Part shown: piece after piece, positions 16,667 through 25,283 of the stretch
Numbering within the stretch: position 1 is the first letter of the stretch
Layout of the letters: every line of letters begins with the position of its first letter
DNA from: CAZBXD01 sp965216395
Lineage (GTDB): Bacteria > Pseudomonadota > Alphaproteobacteria > Micavibrionales > SZUA-601
Length of the DNA: 64,000 bases
Assembly (NCBI GenBank): GCA_965216395.1
Contig: OZ244156.1
Span: 868,001-932,000, forward strand
Reading direction: 5' to 3'
Translations under genes and position numbers: made by a program
Notes under the pieces: model-generated
Told to the model about the DNA's origin: nothing
The model's input: the letters and a program-made list of their open reading frames with translations, nothing else
Databases searched by the model: none

Positions 16667-17455
16667 ATGTATACAAAAAATGATAAACAAACCATAACAC
16701 AACGCATAGTCCATATTGGTTCTGTGATTGCCTTATCCATTGTTATGACGGGCTGTGCAAATATGGCGGATCGTTTAGGCAAAGTTGGCCAAGACCCCGA
16801 ATTATCACAGATCAGTAATCCTAAATTACAACCCAATTATCGCGAAGTATCCGTTCCCCTTCCCGATCAACATCTAGAGGTTCAGCAAAACAACTCTTTA
16901 TGGAGCAGTAAAACAGATCGTCGCTCTTTCTTTAAAGATAACCGCGCGGCGGAAGTCGGTGATATTTTGACCGTTCTTATTGATATCGAAGACGAAGCCA
17001 CTTTAGAAAATTCGACAGAACGCAGTCGTTCGAGCGCAGAAGATTTGGATGTACCCAGTGTTTTAGGATTAGAACAATATGCGCTAAGCAAAATATTACC
17101 CGATAACGCCACAGCAACCGATTTGGTGAATTTAGGCAGTACAACCAATAATACGGGCGAAGGCAAAATCGAACGTGAAGAAGAAATTGACCTCAAAGTC
17201 GCGGCTATGGTGACCCAACGTTTACCCAACGGAAATATGGTGATCCATGGACGGCAAGAGGTCCGCGTCAATCAGGAGGTGCGTGATTTAGAAATTGCGG
17301 GCATAATCCGCCCTTCTGATGTGACGACGGATAATACTATATCCTATGAAAAAATTGCTGAGGCACGTATTTCATACGGTGGGCGTGGGGTTGTCTCTGA
17401 TGTACAGAAACCACGTTACGGCAATGAAGTTTTGGATATCATCCTCCCCTTCTAA
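16667..17455 (+). CDS. flgH: Flagellar L-ring lipoprotein FlgH
   Basis: 262 residues. The lipobox VMTGC is near residues 25-29, so it is a lipoprotein destined for the outer membrane. Signature stretches are RAAEVGDILTVLIDIEDEA, LPNGNMVIHGRQEVRVNQEVR, the block of about ten residues from GIIRPSDV, and GRGVVSDVQKPRYGNEVLDI. It forms the outer-membrane L-ring. It is the last gene of flgFGAH and is followed by a terminator. Confidence 0.95.
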   Translation: MYTKNDKQTITQRIVHIGSVIALSIVMTGCANMADRLGKVGQDPELSQISNPKLQPNYREVSVPLPDQHLEVQQNNSLWSSKTDRRSFFKDNRAAEVGDILTVLIDIEDEATLENSTERSRSSAEDLDVPSVLGLEQYALSKILPDNATATDLVNLGSTTNNTGEGKIEREEEIDLKVAAMVTQRLPNGNMVIHGRQEVRVNQEVRDLEIAGIIRPSDVTTDNTISYEKIAEARISYGGRGVVSDVQKPRYGNEVLDIILPF

Positions 17456-17511
17456 TAAAAGGATGCCTTTAATACCTCAAAATCTATAAAAAGAATACCC
17501 TTAACTCTTCC

Positions 17512-17541
17512 CCTCGCCCCTCAAAAGGCGAGGCTTTTTTT
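17512..17541 (+). terminator. Terminator after flgH
   Basis: A 7-bp stem CCTCGCC / GGCGAGG (17512-17518 with 17527-17533) followed by seven T. Confidence 0.88.
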
Positions 17542-17542
17542 A

Positions 17543-18658
17543 TTAAGCAGATAAAGATTCACAGCGCTGATAAAACTTTTTTAAATTTTCCCAATCATAT
17601 TCATAAAAGATTTCCTCAATATTTTCTGAAAAATCTTTAAAAGGTAGCAATTTACTAGAAGCTAAAAACATTTTCTCTTTTTCAAAATAAAAAGTACTAA
17701 TTGCTTTGTAGGCATTCTGTCCGATTCCTTCAGGAAAGATCAACCCATTCATTCTTTTTCCAATTAAATCACCGGATAAAAAGATTGTCATCATGCCTTT
17801 AATACTCTTAAGATCTTTAATATCAAGGGATATATCATTCACCTTATTAGCTTCTAAACGATTGATTCTGTTTGTAGTCACCGAACATTTTGTTGCGTTC
17901 TCAAGATAAACCTTTCCAATTTCTAAGCGTTTAATATTATCATTGGTGATATTTTTTTGTGGCTTGATTGAAACACTCTTGGCATTATAAGCGATGAATC
18001 TATCAAGATTTGATACTGTTACAGTCAAATCATCTTCAACATAACTGTAAAGATTCTCAAATTTAGGGCATCTAACATCAATTACTTTTGCTTTTTTCGA
18101 AGATAAGCTCTCAATATGTTTTGATTTAACAGAAATAGATTCAGCATTTTCAAAATATAGATGACCAATTTCAGGAATATCAAAAACCGGTTTTTTAAGT
18201 TTTCTTGCATGGAGAGACGAAATTTTATTTGTTTTGATAGTTGCTTTGACTGCATTATCTATCCATACATCTCCCATTTCTGGTATATCAAAATTAACAT
18301 TAGCTAAGCTATTCGCCTGTAAATATCTTATCTTATTTGAATGAATAGAGGCTTTTGTCGCTCCGTTTATATATAAAGTATCTATTTCAAGAGCATCCAG
18401 TTCAACTTCTTTTAAGCTATCCGCATGTAAACCCTCTATTTTTTGGGCCTTAATGGAACTTTTTTGTGCATCTTTTATCCAAATATGACTGACATTCCCC
18501 AATTTCTTTAAATATACTGAATCATATCCGGACATATTGAGATGGCCATTAAATGAAACGAGACCATTATCAATTTTATACTCAATTCCTTGCTCTTCAA
18601 GCAACTTAATCAAACCATAGTCTTGAAGAATTTTTTTCTTTTTAAAAATCTTACCCAT
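17543..18658 (-). CDS. Orphan solenoid-repeat protein, paralogue of 13063-13941 at the N-terminus
   Basis: 371 residues. Residues 8-44 (KKILQDYGLIKLLEEQGIEY, then a Gly turn) match the N-terminus of the orphan at 13063. From about residue 60 to 290 a unit of roughly 33 residues repeats about seven times. Each unit has S-(I/V)-K-x(2)-KI-x(2)-L, then D-(I/L)-x(2)-(I/L)-x(2)-(L/V)-(Y/W)-I-x-(N/G)-A. This suggests a right-handed beta or leucine-rich-like solenoid for binding. No signal peptide or membrane helix is visible. It is convergent with flgH and has a TTGACATA promoter. The function is unknown. Confidence 0.75.
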   Translation of the reverse strand: MGKIFKKKKILQDYGLIKLLEEQGIEYKIDNGLVSFNGHLNMSGYDSVYLKKLGNVSHIWIKDAQKSSIKAQKIEGLHADSLKEVELDALEIDTLYINGATKASIHSNKIRYLQANSLANVNFDIPEMGDVWIDNAVKATIKTNKISSLHARKLKKPVFDIPEIGHLYFENAESISVKSKHIESLSSKKAKVIDVRCPKFENLYSYVEDDLTVTVSNLDRFIAYNAKSVSIKPQKNITNDNIKRLEIGKVYLENATKCSVTTNRINRLEANKVNDISLDIKDLKSIKGMMTIFLSGDLIGKRMNGLIFPEGIGQNAYKAISTFYFEKEKMFLASSKLLPFKDFSENIEEIFYEYDWENLKKFYQRCESLSA

Positions 18659-18705
18659 ATTTTACTACCCTAACACTATATTTGTACCCTAATATTTGGT
18701 CAGGA

Positions 18706-18734
18706 CTTTAACACGAAAAACAACAATATGTCAA
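18706..18734 (-). promoter_or_regulatory. TTGACATA promoter for the solenoid orphan
   Basis: On the reverse strand TTGACA (18734-18729) is followed after 17 nt by TTAAAG (18711-18706). It overlaps the stop codon of the upstream channel gene. Confidence 0.5.
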
Positions 18735-19606
18735 ATATTTTTATTTTGCAGTATTTTTTCCAGATTTTTCTTCTCATCCTCATCAATGTGACCATCCGCC
18801 ATGGCTTGGGTAAGAGCTTCTTGATAGCGCCTTTGGCGTCGTTTAAAAGCGTCAGAAAAACTAGAGGCAATAATACCCGCAGGCAAAGCGGCAATACCAA
18901 CCCCCACAATTGTAATCAAGGAGGCAAAAATGCGCCCACCGGCCGTCACGGGGATTACATCACCATAACCGACCGTTGTTAATGTCACCAAAGACCAATA
19001 CATCGACATCGGGATGGACCCAAAAGCCTCGGGTTGTATTTCATGTTCAAAAATATAAATCCCGCATGACGCAATAACTGTCATCATTACAAGAATAAAA
19101 AATGCGGCCAGAAAACTTTTTCTTTCCTCAACCAGAACATCTAACAACAACGCCATAGATTTTGAATAGCGGGTCAATTTCAAAATCCGCAACATGCGCA
19201 TGGCACGCAAGAATCGTAGATCAAATACGGGGATTAAAAAACCAAGATAAAAGGGTAGAATAGACAATAAATCAATCAGTGCAATGGGCGTTAGCATATA
19301 TCGCAATCGCAATGATAAATCACCCCGCCCTTTGACATTACGTCCCAACATAACATCAGGTGCCACCCAGATACGGGCAACATATTCTATTGTAAAAACA
19401 AAAACAGAAAAAATTTCAAAACCGAAAAACAGCGCGTGATATTGAGCGCGAAGCGAAGCCACGGAATCCAAAATAATTGCCAAAATGTTCAAAGCAATCA
19501 AAACCATCAAGGACCAATCAATCAGCTTTGATCGTTTAAACTGGTTGCCCCCTAAAAGCGCAGCGTAATGTTTTCTTCTGGTTTTTGAACCTGTTTTAGA
19601 AAACAT
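18731..19606 (-). CDS. Voltage-gated potassium channel (Kv-type, six-helix)
   Basis: 291 residues. Six membrane segments span about residues 28-245. S4 is the Arg-rich RFLRAMRMLRILKLTRYSKS. The pore loop has LTTVGYGDVIP, the potassium selectivity filter. The short C-terminal cytoplasmic tail is helical, ending with a DEDEKKNLEKIL-type stretch. It should be a tetrameric inner-membrane channel that senses voltage. The gene stands alone, upstream of the solenoid orphan and downstream of dksA. Confidence 0.92.
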   Translation of the reverse strand: MFSKTGSKTRRKHYAALLGGNQFKRSKLIDWSLMVLIALNILAIILDSVASLRAQYHALFFGFEIFSVFVFTIEYVARIWVAPDVMLGRNVKGRGDLSLRLRYMLTPIALIDLLSILPFYLGFLIPVFDLRFLRAMRMLRILKLTRYSKSMALLLDVLVEERKSFLAAFFILVMMTVIASCGIYIFEHEIQPEAFGSIPMSMYWSLVTLTTVGYGDVIPVTAGGRIFASLITIVGVGIAALPAGIIASSFSDAFKRRQRRYQEALTQAMADGHIDEDEKKNLEKILQNKNI

Positions 19607-19629
19607 AATTTAAAGCCTTTGGTGTATTA

Positions 19630-20052
19630 TTAATGGTCGCGATGGGTTTTTTCAGCCCGTTCATGGCGTTCTTGCGCTTCAATCGAAAGCGTTGCAATCG
19701 GGCGCGCCATCAAACGCTTAACCGATATCGGATCCCCGGTCTCTTCACAATAACCGTATTCATCCGTATCAACACGTTTAAGCGTTGAGTCAATTTTATT
19801 AATTAATTTGCGCGCACGATCACGCGTGCGCAGCTCAAGCGCGCGATCCGTTTCTTCTGATGCGCGATCGGTTACATCTGGCTTTTGCATCTGCCCTTCT
19901 TGTTGTAAACTCGTTAAGGTTTCGCTTGATTCACGAAGAAGTTCTTCACGCCACTTTAATAACTTCTGACGAAAAAATTCCCGCATCACAGGGTTCATAA
20001 ATTCTTCCTGATCTGTTGGCTGATAATCATGGGGAACGGTGACAATATTCAT
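19630..20052 (-). CDS. dksA: DksA-type RNA polymerase-binding regulator
   Basis: 140 residues. The coiled-coil domain holds TDRASEETDRALELRTRDR. The C-terminal globular domain keeps YGYCEETGDPISVKRLMARP but only one of the four zinc cysteines. That cysteine-poor form is normal in alphaproteobacteria. It binds the RNA polymerase secondary channel and mediates the ppGpp response. It lies between fliX and the potassium channel gene. Confidence 0.92.
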   Translation of the reverse strand: MNIVTVPHDYQPTDQEEFMNPVMREFFRQKLLKWREELLRESSETLTSLQQEGQMQKPDVTDRASEETDRALELRTRDRARKLINKIDSTLKRVDTDEYGYCEETGDPISVKRLMARPIATLSIEAQERHERAEKTHRDH

Positions 20053-20145
20053 CGCTTAAAACCTTTTAAAATTACAATATTTAAGCGCTGAGTATAATAA
20101 TTGAACTCTATTCTAGCAAGAAAGTTTTTTAATATTTTATATCAA

Positions 20146-20586
20146 TTACTTAAGACGATATTTTGCAATTTCAACTTGTGCACGAAGGTCAATTTCATCC
20201 AAAATATCAATCAATTTTTGATCATCAATATTATCACGGCGATTCTGTAGATTTTGTGACAGCCTTTCAAGTTGTTGCAAAGAATATTGCCCTGTGACCA
20301 GGCCAAGACGTAAATCATCCAAATCAGCAAGGATATCATCACCATATTCAAGTGCTTTTTTGCGATTTTCACGCTCCGTCGCCTCAGCAGCGGCTTGAAT
20401 ACCAAGAATGCCTGAAATACCCGAAGCGCCCGCAACATTATTAGCTTCATCAGACGCATCACTGCCCATAGAGGCCGATAAATGGGACGCAAAGGATGCC
20501 CGATCAGACGAAGAAGATTTTCCCGTCCTTGACGATTTTTTTGTATTTGACGTATTACTTGATTTTTTAGGGCCTTCAATTTTCAT
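20146..20586 (-). CDS. fliX: Flagellar assembly regulator FliX
   Basis: 146 residues: a Ser/Lys-rich low-complexity N-terminus, then ISGILGIQAAAEATEREN. The helical C-terminus GDDILADLDDLRLGLVTGQY, LQNRRDNIDDQKL and IDLRAQVEIAKY are FliX hallmarks. In Caulobacter FliX couples early basal-body assembly to FlbD and sigma-54 transcription. It is divergent from flgI, as in other alphaproteobacteria, and the shared upstream region has a sigma-54 site and an ftr-like motif. Confidence 0.9.
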   Translation of the reverse strand: MKIEGPKKSSNTSNTKKSSRTGKSSSSDRASFASHLSASMGSDASDEANNVAGASGISGILGIQAAAEATERENRKKALEYGDDILADLDDLRLGLVTGQYSLQQLERLSQNLQNRRDNIDDQKLIDILDEIDLRAQVEIAKYRLK

Positions 20587-20656
20587 GAATAATGCAACAT
20601 CTTATTTTTGTTCATAGGTTTATAGCTTAACAGAACAAACTAGAAACAATCAACTG

Positions 20657-20669
20657 GGTATATTTTGCC
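20657..20669. promoter_or_regulatory. Imperfect GGTATATTTTGCC motif between fliX and flgI
   Basis: 11 of 13 positions match the perfect palindrome upstream of fliL, and both are joined to CTAG. It is about 48 nt before the flgI sigma-54 site. It is a candidate site for an FlbD-like activator or repressor. Confidence 0.35.
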
Positions 20670-20716
20670 TAGTCTTAAATAGATATAAAAACTTTACGCC
20701 TTCTGTTTTTGAATTT

Positions 20717-20732
20717 TGGCACACTGCTTGCA
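20717..20732 (+). promoter_or_regulatory. Sigma-54 promoter of flgI-flgJ-flgN-like
   Basis: TGGCACACTGCTTGCA matches the RpoN consensus TGGCAC-N5-TTGCA perfectly in its core. It is 50 nt upstream of the flgI start. Confidence 0.85.
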
Positions 20733-20781
20733 TATATGTTTGCGAGAATATCTGATCAGCAATCTACAGAAGGTGTCAATC

Positions 20782-21927
20782 ATGAACAAACATTGGATAA
20801 CAGGCGTTAAAAACACTTTGACCTATTTAATGATATTGATGGGTCTAATGTTGCTTATCACAACCTCCAACCCTGCCTATAGTGCGACGTCACGTATCAA
20901 AGATATTGTTGAAATTGAAGGCGTACGCGACAATGTTCTGGTCGGTTACGGTTTGGTTGTTGGTCTTAACGGTACGGGCGACAGTATCAACAACTCTCCA
21001 TATACTGAAGAAAGCCTCGTTGCCATGTTAGAACGCATGGGCGTTAACGTTCGTGGAAAAAATTTTAAAACTGAAAATATTGCTGCCGTGGTGGTTACGG
21101 CGACCCTTCCTCCCTTTGTGACCCAAGGACAACGTTTAGATGTCACCGTTTCATCCATTGGCGATAGTTCTGATTTATTGGGAGGTACTTTACTTGTTAC
21201 GCCACTTTATGCGGCTGATGGGCAGGTTTATGCCGTAGGTCAAGGCCCCGTGGCCACAAATGCGTTCCAAGCCGAAGGCGCGGCCGAAAGTATTACCCAA
21301 AATATCCCAACAACCGCACGGATATCCAATGGAGCGATTATTGAGCGCGAAATTGATTTTGCCCTTAATGATATGAATAAAGTGCGTTTAAGCCTCCGTA
21401 ATCCTGATTTTACCACTGCACGTCGTATTGCCAGTACCATCAATAAAACGATGAAAGGCAATATTGCCCGTGCAACAGATCCGTCAACCGTACATCTAAC
21501 AGCACCAGCGAATTACGAAGGCAAAATGTTCGACCTTATCACCGATATTGAACAACTTGCTGTGCGTCCCGATGTCATTGCCAAGGTGATCATCGATGAA
21601 GGATCCGGTGTTATCGTTATGGGCAGCGATGTGCGTATCTCCGAAGTGGCTATTGCTAAGGGGAACCTAACGATCCGTATCACGGAAACGCCACAAGTAT
21701 CACAACCTGACCCCTTTTCCGAAGGCGGAGAGACAGCCATCGTACCGCGTACTAATATTGACGTACAAACTGGCGATGAAAAAATCACAGTTGTTAATTC
21801 TGGTGTGACTATTCAAGAACTGGTTGCGAGCTTAAACTCTCTGGGTGTGACACCACGTGATATCATCACGATCTTACAATCCATCAAAGCTTCTGGCGCG
21901 TTACAGGCTGATATTGAGGTGATTTAA
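20782..21927 (+). CDS. flgI: Flagellar P-ring protein FlgI
   Basis: 381 residues from the ATG at 20782. This start is preferred over 20716, which overlaps the sigma-54 promoter; from 20782 the protein begins with a proper signal peptide (cleavage near YSA). Signature stretches: SRIKDIVEIEGVRDNVLVGY, VGLNGTGDS, TATLPPFVTQGQRLDVTVSS, DAFALNDMN-like DFALNDMNKVRLSL and the C-terminal SLNSLGVTPRDIITILQSIK. It forms the periplasmic ring around the rod, assisted by FlgA. Confidence 0.97.
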   Translation: MNKHWITGVKNTLTYLMILMGLMLLITTSNPAYSATSRIKDIVEIEGVRDNVLVGYGLVVGLNGTGDSINNSPYTEESLVAMLERMGVNVRGKNFKTENIAAVVVTATLPPFVTQGQRLDVTVSSIGDSSDLLGGTLLVTPLYAADGQVYAVGQGPVATNAFQAEGAAESITQNIPTTARISNGAIIEREIDFALNDMNKVRLSLRNPDFTTARRIASTINKTMKGNIARATDPSTVHLTAPANYEGKMFDLITDIEQLAVRPDVIAKVIIDEGSGVIVMGSDVRISEVAIAKGNLTIRITETPQVSQPDPFSEGGETAIVPRTNIDVQTGDEKITVVNSGVTIQELVASLNSLGVTPRDIITILQSIKASGALQADIEVI

Positions 21928-21928
21928 C

Positions 21929-22255
21929 ATGGATAACGTAATAAATTCCCAGATTGATATGGCACGATTACAAGCCAATCGTCCTACCCCCGTGCCACAG
22001 ACGAAAAATTTAAATGAAAGCCAAATTCGCCAAACAGCAAAAAGTTTTGAAACCATGGTCTTGGGACAATTACTCAGCCATATGTTTACAGACTTAGATC
22101 CCAATAACCCCATGGGCGGTGGCAAAGGTGAGGAAATTTTTCAATCACTGATGGTTGATGAATACGCCAAAGGGATCAGCCAAAATGGCGGTGTGGGTAT
22201 CGCCGATATGGTTGAAAAACAGCTTTTACAATACCAAGAACAACAATCACAATAA
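21929..22255 (+). CDS. flgJ: FlgJ-type rod-binding protein (N-terminal domain only)
   Basis: 108 residues containing the rod-capping domain: AKSFETMVLGQLLSHMFTDL and GEEIFQSLMVDEYAKGI. There is no muramidase domain, which is usual for alphaproteobacteria, where a separate lytic enzyme digests peptidoglycan. It is spaced 1 nt after flgI, so the genes are translationally coupled. Confidence 0.92.
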   Translation: MDNVINSQIDMARLQANRPTPVPQTKNLNESQIRQTAKSFETMVLGQLLSHMFTDLDPNNPMGGGKGEEIFQSLMVDEYAKGISQNGGVGIADMVEKQLLQYQEQQSQ

Positions 22256-22277
22256 CGATAACCTAAGGAGATATCCC

Positions 22278-22745
22278 ATGGAATTAGAAGCCCATTACGC
22301 GATCAATAGTGATAATCTGCAAACACTTATAAGCGGCACATTGTTACTTATTGATGATTTTGTGACCGTTTTAGACGCGGAATCAGACGCGCTGATTAAG
22401 GTCGAACGTGACAAAGTGGACGCGATTCAAGATAAAAAAGTCGCTATGGGGCGCGCCTATTATGAGGCGATGATGGCGCTGGGTGATAAACAAGCTGAAC
22501 TCAAAGCCAGCGATGCACACATCAAAGATCGTCTGACCGCGGGGTATAAAAAAATCCAAAAAAGTTTTGATCGGAATATCAAAGCGCTTAATGCCGCGCG
22601 TGAAGTGGCGCGCCGTGTGCAAAATATTATTGTTGAAGCGGCTAAGAAAAGCGTCGAACAGGATAGCCCAGCCTATAATGCCGGTGGTTATACCAAACCC
22701 AGTAAAGACACAGCGATTAATTTTAGTATGAGCGAAACCGTTTAA
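22278..22745 (+). CDS. FlgN-like flagellar protein
   Basis: 155 residues, almost fully alpha-helical. It has the FlgN-type pattern: an N-terminal helix with LISGTLLLIDDFVTVLDAE and a long charged coiled coil, then RVQNIIVEAAKKSV. The ATG at 22278 is chosen because AAGGAG lies 8 nt before it; an upstream ATG at 22155 overlaps flgJ out of frame. It is third in the flgI operon. FlgN chaperones hook-filament junction proteins, but similarity is by pattern and position only. Confidence 0.75.
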   Translation: MELEAHYAINSDNLQTLISGTLLLIDDFVTVLDAESDALIKVERDKVDAIQDKKVAMGRAYYEAMMALGDKQAELKASDAHIKDRLTAGYKKIQKSFDRNIKALNAAREVARRVQNIIVEAAKKSVEQDSPAYNAGGYTKPSKDTAINFSMSETV

Positions 22746-22810
22746 TAGGTGTTCTTGGAGGATTTTCGGATAAAAACCAAGATGAGCTTAAGCTCACACA
22801 ATGATAAAAA

Positions 22811-22829
22811 AAGATAGACTAACTATCTT
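22811..22829 (+). other. Hairpin in the flgN-like 3' region
   Basis: AAGATAG / CTATCTT with an ACTAA loop. It is not followed by a strong T run, so it may be a processing or stability element. The rest of 22746-22874 holds nothing I recognise. Confidence 0.4.
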
Positions 22830-22874
22830 ATTCTCTCTCGTAAAAAAACGAACTCCACAACAAAACTATTTAAA

Positions 22875-22902
22875 CCCCGCCCTTAAAAGCGGGGCTTTTT
22901 TT
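22875..22902 (+). terminator. Terminator of the flgI operon
   Basis: Stem CCCCGC (22875-22880) and GCGGGG (22889-22894), followed by C and a run of seven T. Confidence 0.85.
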
Positions 22903-22903
22903 A

Positions 22904-23203
22904 TCACAAATTATTTGTGCCGCATTGATGAATACGATCTTTAATTTTTTCACGAAGACTTTCAAAATTTATATCAAAACCACAAATTGAGGCATGTCTG
23001 TAACTCTCCTCGTCAGGCATAAAAGAAGTAGATGTTATTTGTTTGTTTTCACCAAACACGATTACAGCACTACCTAAGCCAGTGCGCTCGTAATATGTGT
23101 AACCATGTTTTGTTTTTGCAAGTTTTAAGAACTCTGTTCCAGTAATTGTTTTATAATTTACGTGTGTCAGATCTTCAGAAAAATTAATATCCTTTTGTAT
23201 CAT
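22904..23203 (-). CDS. Small orphan protein, function unknown
   Basis: 99 residues, AT-rich. A mixed alpha/beta protein with TGLGSAVIVFGENKQITS in the centre. It has no signal or membrane helix. The reverse strand has TTAACA-N17-TTATAT upstream, a plausible promoter. It sits between the flagellar cluster terminator and gpmI. The family is not recognised. Confidence 0.65.
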   Translation of the reverse strand: MIQKDINFSEDLTHVNYKTITGTEFLKLAKTKHGYTYYERTGLGSAVIVFGENKQITSTSFMPDEESYRHASICGFDINFESLREKIKDRIHQCGTNNL

Positions 23204-23331
23204 ACAAATATTCCTCGTCTCACGATCAATTTATTTAACATATAAACTTAACACAACATGCTTGTTAATGAAAAGAAAGGCGTTATGATACAAAATCGCA
23301 TATTTGAAGCAAAATTATTGAGATAAAAACC

Positions 23332-24867
23332 ATGACCACTGAGACAAAAAAACCTGTTATTCTCTGCATTCTTGATGGGTGGGGTATTAATCCATCGCCG
23401 GAAAACAACGCCATTGCCATGGCGCAAACACCAAATTTTGATCAATTACAGAAAGATAATCCGCATACTCTGCTCCATGCAGATGGCGGGTATGTTGGCT
23501 TGCCCGACGGTCAATTCGGTAATTCCGAAGTGGGGCATTTAAATATTGGTGCGGGACGTATTGTGATGCAAGATTTACCGCGTATCACACATGCTATTCA
23601 ACAAGATACACTTAAAGACAACCCAGCGATGCAGAATTTCATTAAAAAAATGATGGATCAAAAAGGTACAATTCATCTGATGGGTTTGGTCAGTGATGGC
23701 GGCGTGCATGCCCATATTGACCATATGATTGCTTTGGCTCAACTCCTCTGTAAAGCTGGATTATCTGTCAATATTCATGTTTTCACGGATGGGCGTGATA
23801 CACCACCGAAAAGCGCCATGGGCTATATTCAAACGGTACAAGACGCGATTAAAAATTTCCCTACTATACGTATCGCAACGGTTTCGGGGCGTTTTTATGC
23901 GATGGATCGTGACAATCGTTGGGAACGTGTTGAAAAAGCCTATAACGCCATCGCAAAAGGGGATGGTGCTGATTTTGAAAGCGCGGAAAGTGTCATCAAA
24001 ACCGCTTATCTGAATGATATTACAGATGAATTTATTGAACCCAGTGTGATTGATGATTATGCAGGGATAGCACCACAAGACGGGCTTGTTTTTGCCAATT
24101 TCCGTACTGATCGAGCGCGTGAGATTTTACGTGCACTCACCCTGCCCAATTTCACGGATTTTGATCGTGGCACGGCGCCCATCGTAACCTCTGCCCTTGG
24201 GATGGTGAATTATGCGGATGATTTAAATGAGGTGATGACAACGCTTTTCCCCCCCGAAACCATGACTGGATTATTAGGTGACATTGTTTCTAAGGCCGGA
24301 ATGAAGCAATTACGCGCTGCTGAAACCGAAAAATATCCACATGTAACCTTTTTCTTTAATGGTGGGGAAGAAACGCCATATATGGGTGAAGATCGGCTCT
24401 TAATTCCCTCACCTAAGGTTAAAACCTATGATTTACAGCCAGAAATGTCGGCCATTGAATTGACCGATCAATTGGTTGAAAAAATTACCGAAAAAACCTA
24501 TGACATGATCATTATTAATTACGCCAATCCCGATATGGTTGGCCATACGGGCGATATACCGGCCACGATTAAGGCCGTTGAAACGGTTGATGCGTGTGTC
24601 GGGCGACTGGCCAAGGCCATTAACAATGTGGGCGGCGTTTTACTCATTACCGCCGATCATGGCAATGCCGATCTTATGGTTGACCCCAATACAGGCGAAC
24701 CACATACCGCCCATACCACAAATCGCGTACCCTTTATTATGGTCGGCGCAAATAATGATTTAGAACTCAACACAAATGGGAAATTGGGCGATATCGCCCC
24801 CACGATCCTTACATTACTTAATATTCAAAAACCACAAGAAATGACTGGCACATGTCTGATCAAATAA
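23332..24867 (+). CDS. gpmI: 2,3-bisphosphoglycerate-independent phosphoglycerate mutase
   Basis: 511 residues, the normal length. The alkaline-phosphatase fold has the N-terminal metal motif ILDGWGINP, the catalytic serine in FGNSEVGHLNIGAGR (about residue 64), HVFTDGRDTPP and the C-terminal ITADHGNADLM metal ligands. It interconverts 3- and 2-phosphoglycerate using manganese. With pgk in this window, it is a second glycolysis gene. Its end overlaps the next gene by 16 nt. Confidence 0.97.
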   Translation: MTTETKKPVILCILDGWGINPSPENNAIAMAQTPNFDQLQKDNPHTLLHADGGYVGLPDGQFGNSEVGHLNIGAGRIVMQDLPRITHAIQQDTLKDNPAMQNFIKKMMDQKGTIHLMGLVSDGGVHAHIDHMIALAQLLCKAGLSVNIHVFTDGRDTPPKSAMGYIQTVQDAIKNFPTIRIATVSGRFYAMDRDNRWERVEKAYNAIAKGDGADFESAESVIKTAYLNDITDEFIEPSVIDDYAGIAPQDGLVFANFRTDRAREILRALTLPNFTDFDRGTAPIVTSALGMVNYADDLNEVMTTLFPPETMTGLLGDIVSKAGMKQLRAAETEKYPHVTFFFNGGEETPYMGEDRLLIPSPKVKTYDLQPEMSAIELTDQLVEKITEKTYDMIIINYANPDMVGHTGDIPATIKAVETVDACVGRLAKAINNVGGVLLITADHGNADLMVDPNTGEPHTAHTTNRVPFIMVGANNDLELNTNGKLGDIAPTILTLLNIQKPQEMTGTCLIK

Positions 24868-25283
24868 ATTTTAAATTTGAAGATTGTAATGAGAGTGAAA
24901 GAGAAAAATGCAATATTATCTTTGACGAGTATTACTTTGAAAACATTAAAACTATAGATAATGAAAAAGAAAAATTTGCCATCAAAGTTTATGATAAAGA
25001 CCTCTTTTTTGGTGCTTTGATGGCTAAGATATCTCATGGCGCCGTTCATGTTTCACTTCTTGTTGTTGATAAAAACTATAGAGGTAAAGGGTTTGGTAAA
25101 AAACTTTTAAGTCAAGCTGAAGAATATGCGATTAAAAAAGGCGCGCGCTTTGCAACATTAGAAACGAGAAGCTATCAAGCGCCTGATTTTTACGAAAGCC
25201 AAGGATATAAAGTTGATTTTATTCGTGAGGGATATATTAATAATACCTCTAAAATATATCTATCAAAGGCACTTGATCAATGA
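24852..25283 (+). CDS. GNAT family N-acetyltransferase
   Basis: 143 residues. The acetyl-CoA site is VSLLVVDKNYRGKGFGKKLL (the R-x-x-G-x-G loop), followed by GARFATLETRSYQAPDFYES. This is the standard GNAT fold. The substrate cannot be told. It overlaps gpmI at its start and the next gene by 4 nt, so the group is co-translated. Confidence 0.88.
   Translation: MSDQINFKFEDCNESEREKCNIIFDEYYFENIKTIDNEKEKFAIKVYDKDLFFGALMAKISHGAVHVSLLVVDKNYRGKGFGKKLLSQAEEYAIKKGARFATLETRSYQAPDFYESQGYKVDFIREGYINNTSKIYLSKALDQ

Noticed and set aside
19630..20052. Loss of three of four zinc cysteines in DksA
   Set aside because: This is the normal state of DksA in alphaproteobacteria, so it is not a defect.
21929..22255. 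FlgJ missing its muramidase domain
   Set aside because: Typical for alphaproteobacteria; not a truncation.
22811..22829. Hairpin considered as a second terminator of the flgI operon
   Set aside because: It lacks a continuous T run; the true terminator is at 22875-22902.
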